6,432 nucleotides of DNA from Candidatus Odyssella thessalonicensis (GTDB lineage: Bacteria; Pseudomonadota; Alphaproteobacteria; Bin65). Positions 5,776 to 6,432 of this stretch are shown piece by piece. The DNA is taken from contig SBBV01000217.1 of assembly GCA_005240015.1 (NCBI GenBank), positions 1 through 6,432 on the forward strand, given 5' to 3'. Numbering within the stretch: position 1 is the stretch's first letter; each line of letters opens with the position of its first letter. Made by a program: the position numbers and the translations under genes. Below the pieces are notes generated by a model, which was not told the DNA's origin, ran no database searches, and saw only the letters and a list, made by a program, of their open reading frames with translations.

Positions 5776-5912
5776 GCGCTGCACGCCGCTCGGCGATGCG
5801 CGGCACGCTCTTGACGTATAACGACCTATCGGTGGCCGGAACCGGAGACCCTGCCACTCGTTGTTGAGTCCGCATCTCGAGGGGGTCAAACCACTAGAGG
5901 CTCAGCCTGAGG
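5776..5912 (+). promoter_or_regulatory. Upstream region of the Bax-like gene
   Basis: After the terminator about 137 bases remain before the next ATG, so the downstream gene needs its own promoter here. TTGACG (5811-5816) is directly followed by TATAAC (5817-5822). They are too close to form one promoter; TATAAC may serve as a -10 with an unrecognisable -35. The short dyad CTCAG-c-CTGAG (5901-5911) abuts the start codon. No tRNA or small RNA could be folded convincingly. Confidence 0.25.
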
Positions 5913-6432
5913 ATGAAGAAACACTCAACGGTCGCGCTCGCCCGGGCGCGGCTGCGCGCAGATGGCAAGCGCGCGGCGGACCAGCCCGGCGTGCAGCGCA
6001 ACGCAGTGTGGGCGGCATTCTCGCTTTCCGTCTTGGCCGCCGCGGGCGCCTTCGGCGCCGGCTACGATCCCTTCCGCAACGCGCTCGAGGACCGCTACGG
6101 TCTCTCGATCTTCGTGCGCATGACCGACGAGAACACGTTCGAGCGGCCCGACCCCAAGGCGCCGCCGCCGGTGGCATTGCTGTTCCTCGACAATTCGGTG
6201 AAGCGCGTCTCGGCCGTGTTCGACACGCAGGAATACAACCTCGCCGCCGTGCGCCGCGGCGCGCGCGTGCCGCGCGTGTTCGTGGCGACGCTGCCGCAGG
6301 ACATCGACCAGCTGCGCACGGTGCAGGACAAGCGCAACACCTTCATCCGCACGCTGTTGCCGATGATCCTCGGCGTCAACGAGCGCATCGCAGCCGAGCG
6401 GCGCTATCTCATCGACCTGCGCCGCCGCGTCG
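5913..6432 (+). CDS. Bax-like glucosaminidase-domain protein, N-terminal part (runs off window)
   Basis: An open frame of 173 codons continues past the window end. A basic N-terminus (residues 1-30) precedes a single hydrophobic segment AVWAAFSLSVLAAAGAFGAG (31-50), probably a signal-anchor placing the rest in the periplasm. A Pro-rich stretch follows (PDPKAPPP, 79-86). From about 119 the motif VPRVFVATLPQDIDQL and then FIRTLLPMILGVNERIAAER (144-163) match the start of the Bax-type mannosyl-glycoprotein endo-beta-N-acetylglucosaminidase-like domain, predicted to cleave peptidoglycan glycan. The catalytic part lies beyond the window. The ATG is the first start after an in-frame TAG at 5895; GAGG lies immediately before it (too close) and AGAGG lies about 12 bases upstream, so initiation signals are weak. 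The family call is inferred from the conserved N-terminal motif. Confidence 0.75.
   Translation, partial: MKKHSTVALARARLRADGKRAADQPGVQRNAVWAAFSLSVLAAAGAFGAGYDPFRNALEDRYGLSIFVRMTDENTFERPDPKAPPPVALLFLDNSVKRVSAVFDTQEYNLAAVRRGARVPRVFVATLPQDIDQLRTVQDKRNTFIRTLLPMILGVNERIAAERRYLIDLRRRV

Noticed and set aside
5155..5889. Minus-strand open frame opposite the nfu gene
   Set aside because: It crosses the nfu terminator and has no recognisable domain; the plus strand is clearly the NFU1-type protein.
5820..5900. tRNA-like look of the region with GTGGC...GCCAC and a late ACCA
   Set aside because: No cloverleaf can be formed: there is no GTTCGA-type T-loop and no acceptor stem of adequate length.

Overview
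The window is G+C-rich throughout, with dense third-position G/C and long shadow frames on both strands. The NFU1-type Fe-S scaffold followed by a Bax-like glucosaminidase, the GbsR/DUF393 genes and the class III cyclase together suggest an alphaproteobacterial chromosome. That assignment is inferred from protein style, since no rRNA or other marker is present. I see no insertion sequence, CRISPR array, tRNA or phage gene.

Bases 1-2300 (minus strand) form a redox-type cassette. A GbsR/MarR-family regulator is transcribed first. It is followed by three consecutive DUF393 (DCC, thioredoxin-like) genes and the beginning of a SAM-dependent methyltransferase whose ATG overlaps the stop of the last DUF393 gene. 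The three DUF393 proteins differ at the active site: two keep CxxC, while the first in the operon has Ala at both positions and contains no cysteine at all. A 20-bp dyad of the form GTTTCA-N8-TGAAAT occurs twice, once over the predicted promoter of the regulator and once over the predicted promoter of the DUF393 operon. The two copies match at 17 of 20 bases, so they are good candidates for the regulator's operators.

Bases 2325-3725 (minus) encode a full-length two-domain chromate transporter (ChrA, CHR family). Bases 3826-5061 (minus) encode a class III nucleotidyl cyclase with all six catalytic positions recognisable and an N-terminal region of about 200 residues that I cannot assign with certainty.

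At about 5062-5202 the direction of transcription switches. On the plus strand an NFU1-type NifU-like Fe-S cluster protein (5203-5757) ends in a clear intrinsic terminator that begins inside its last codons. The window closes with the N-terminal part of a membrane-anchored Bax-like glucosaminidase (from 5913, running off the end). The DUF393 cassette is the most unusual part; the other genes look like ordinary single-gene units.
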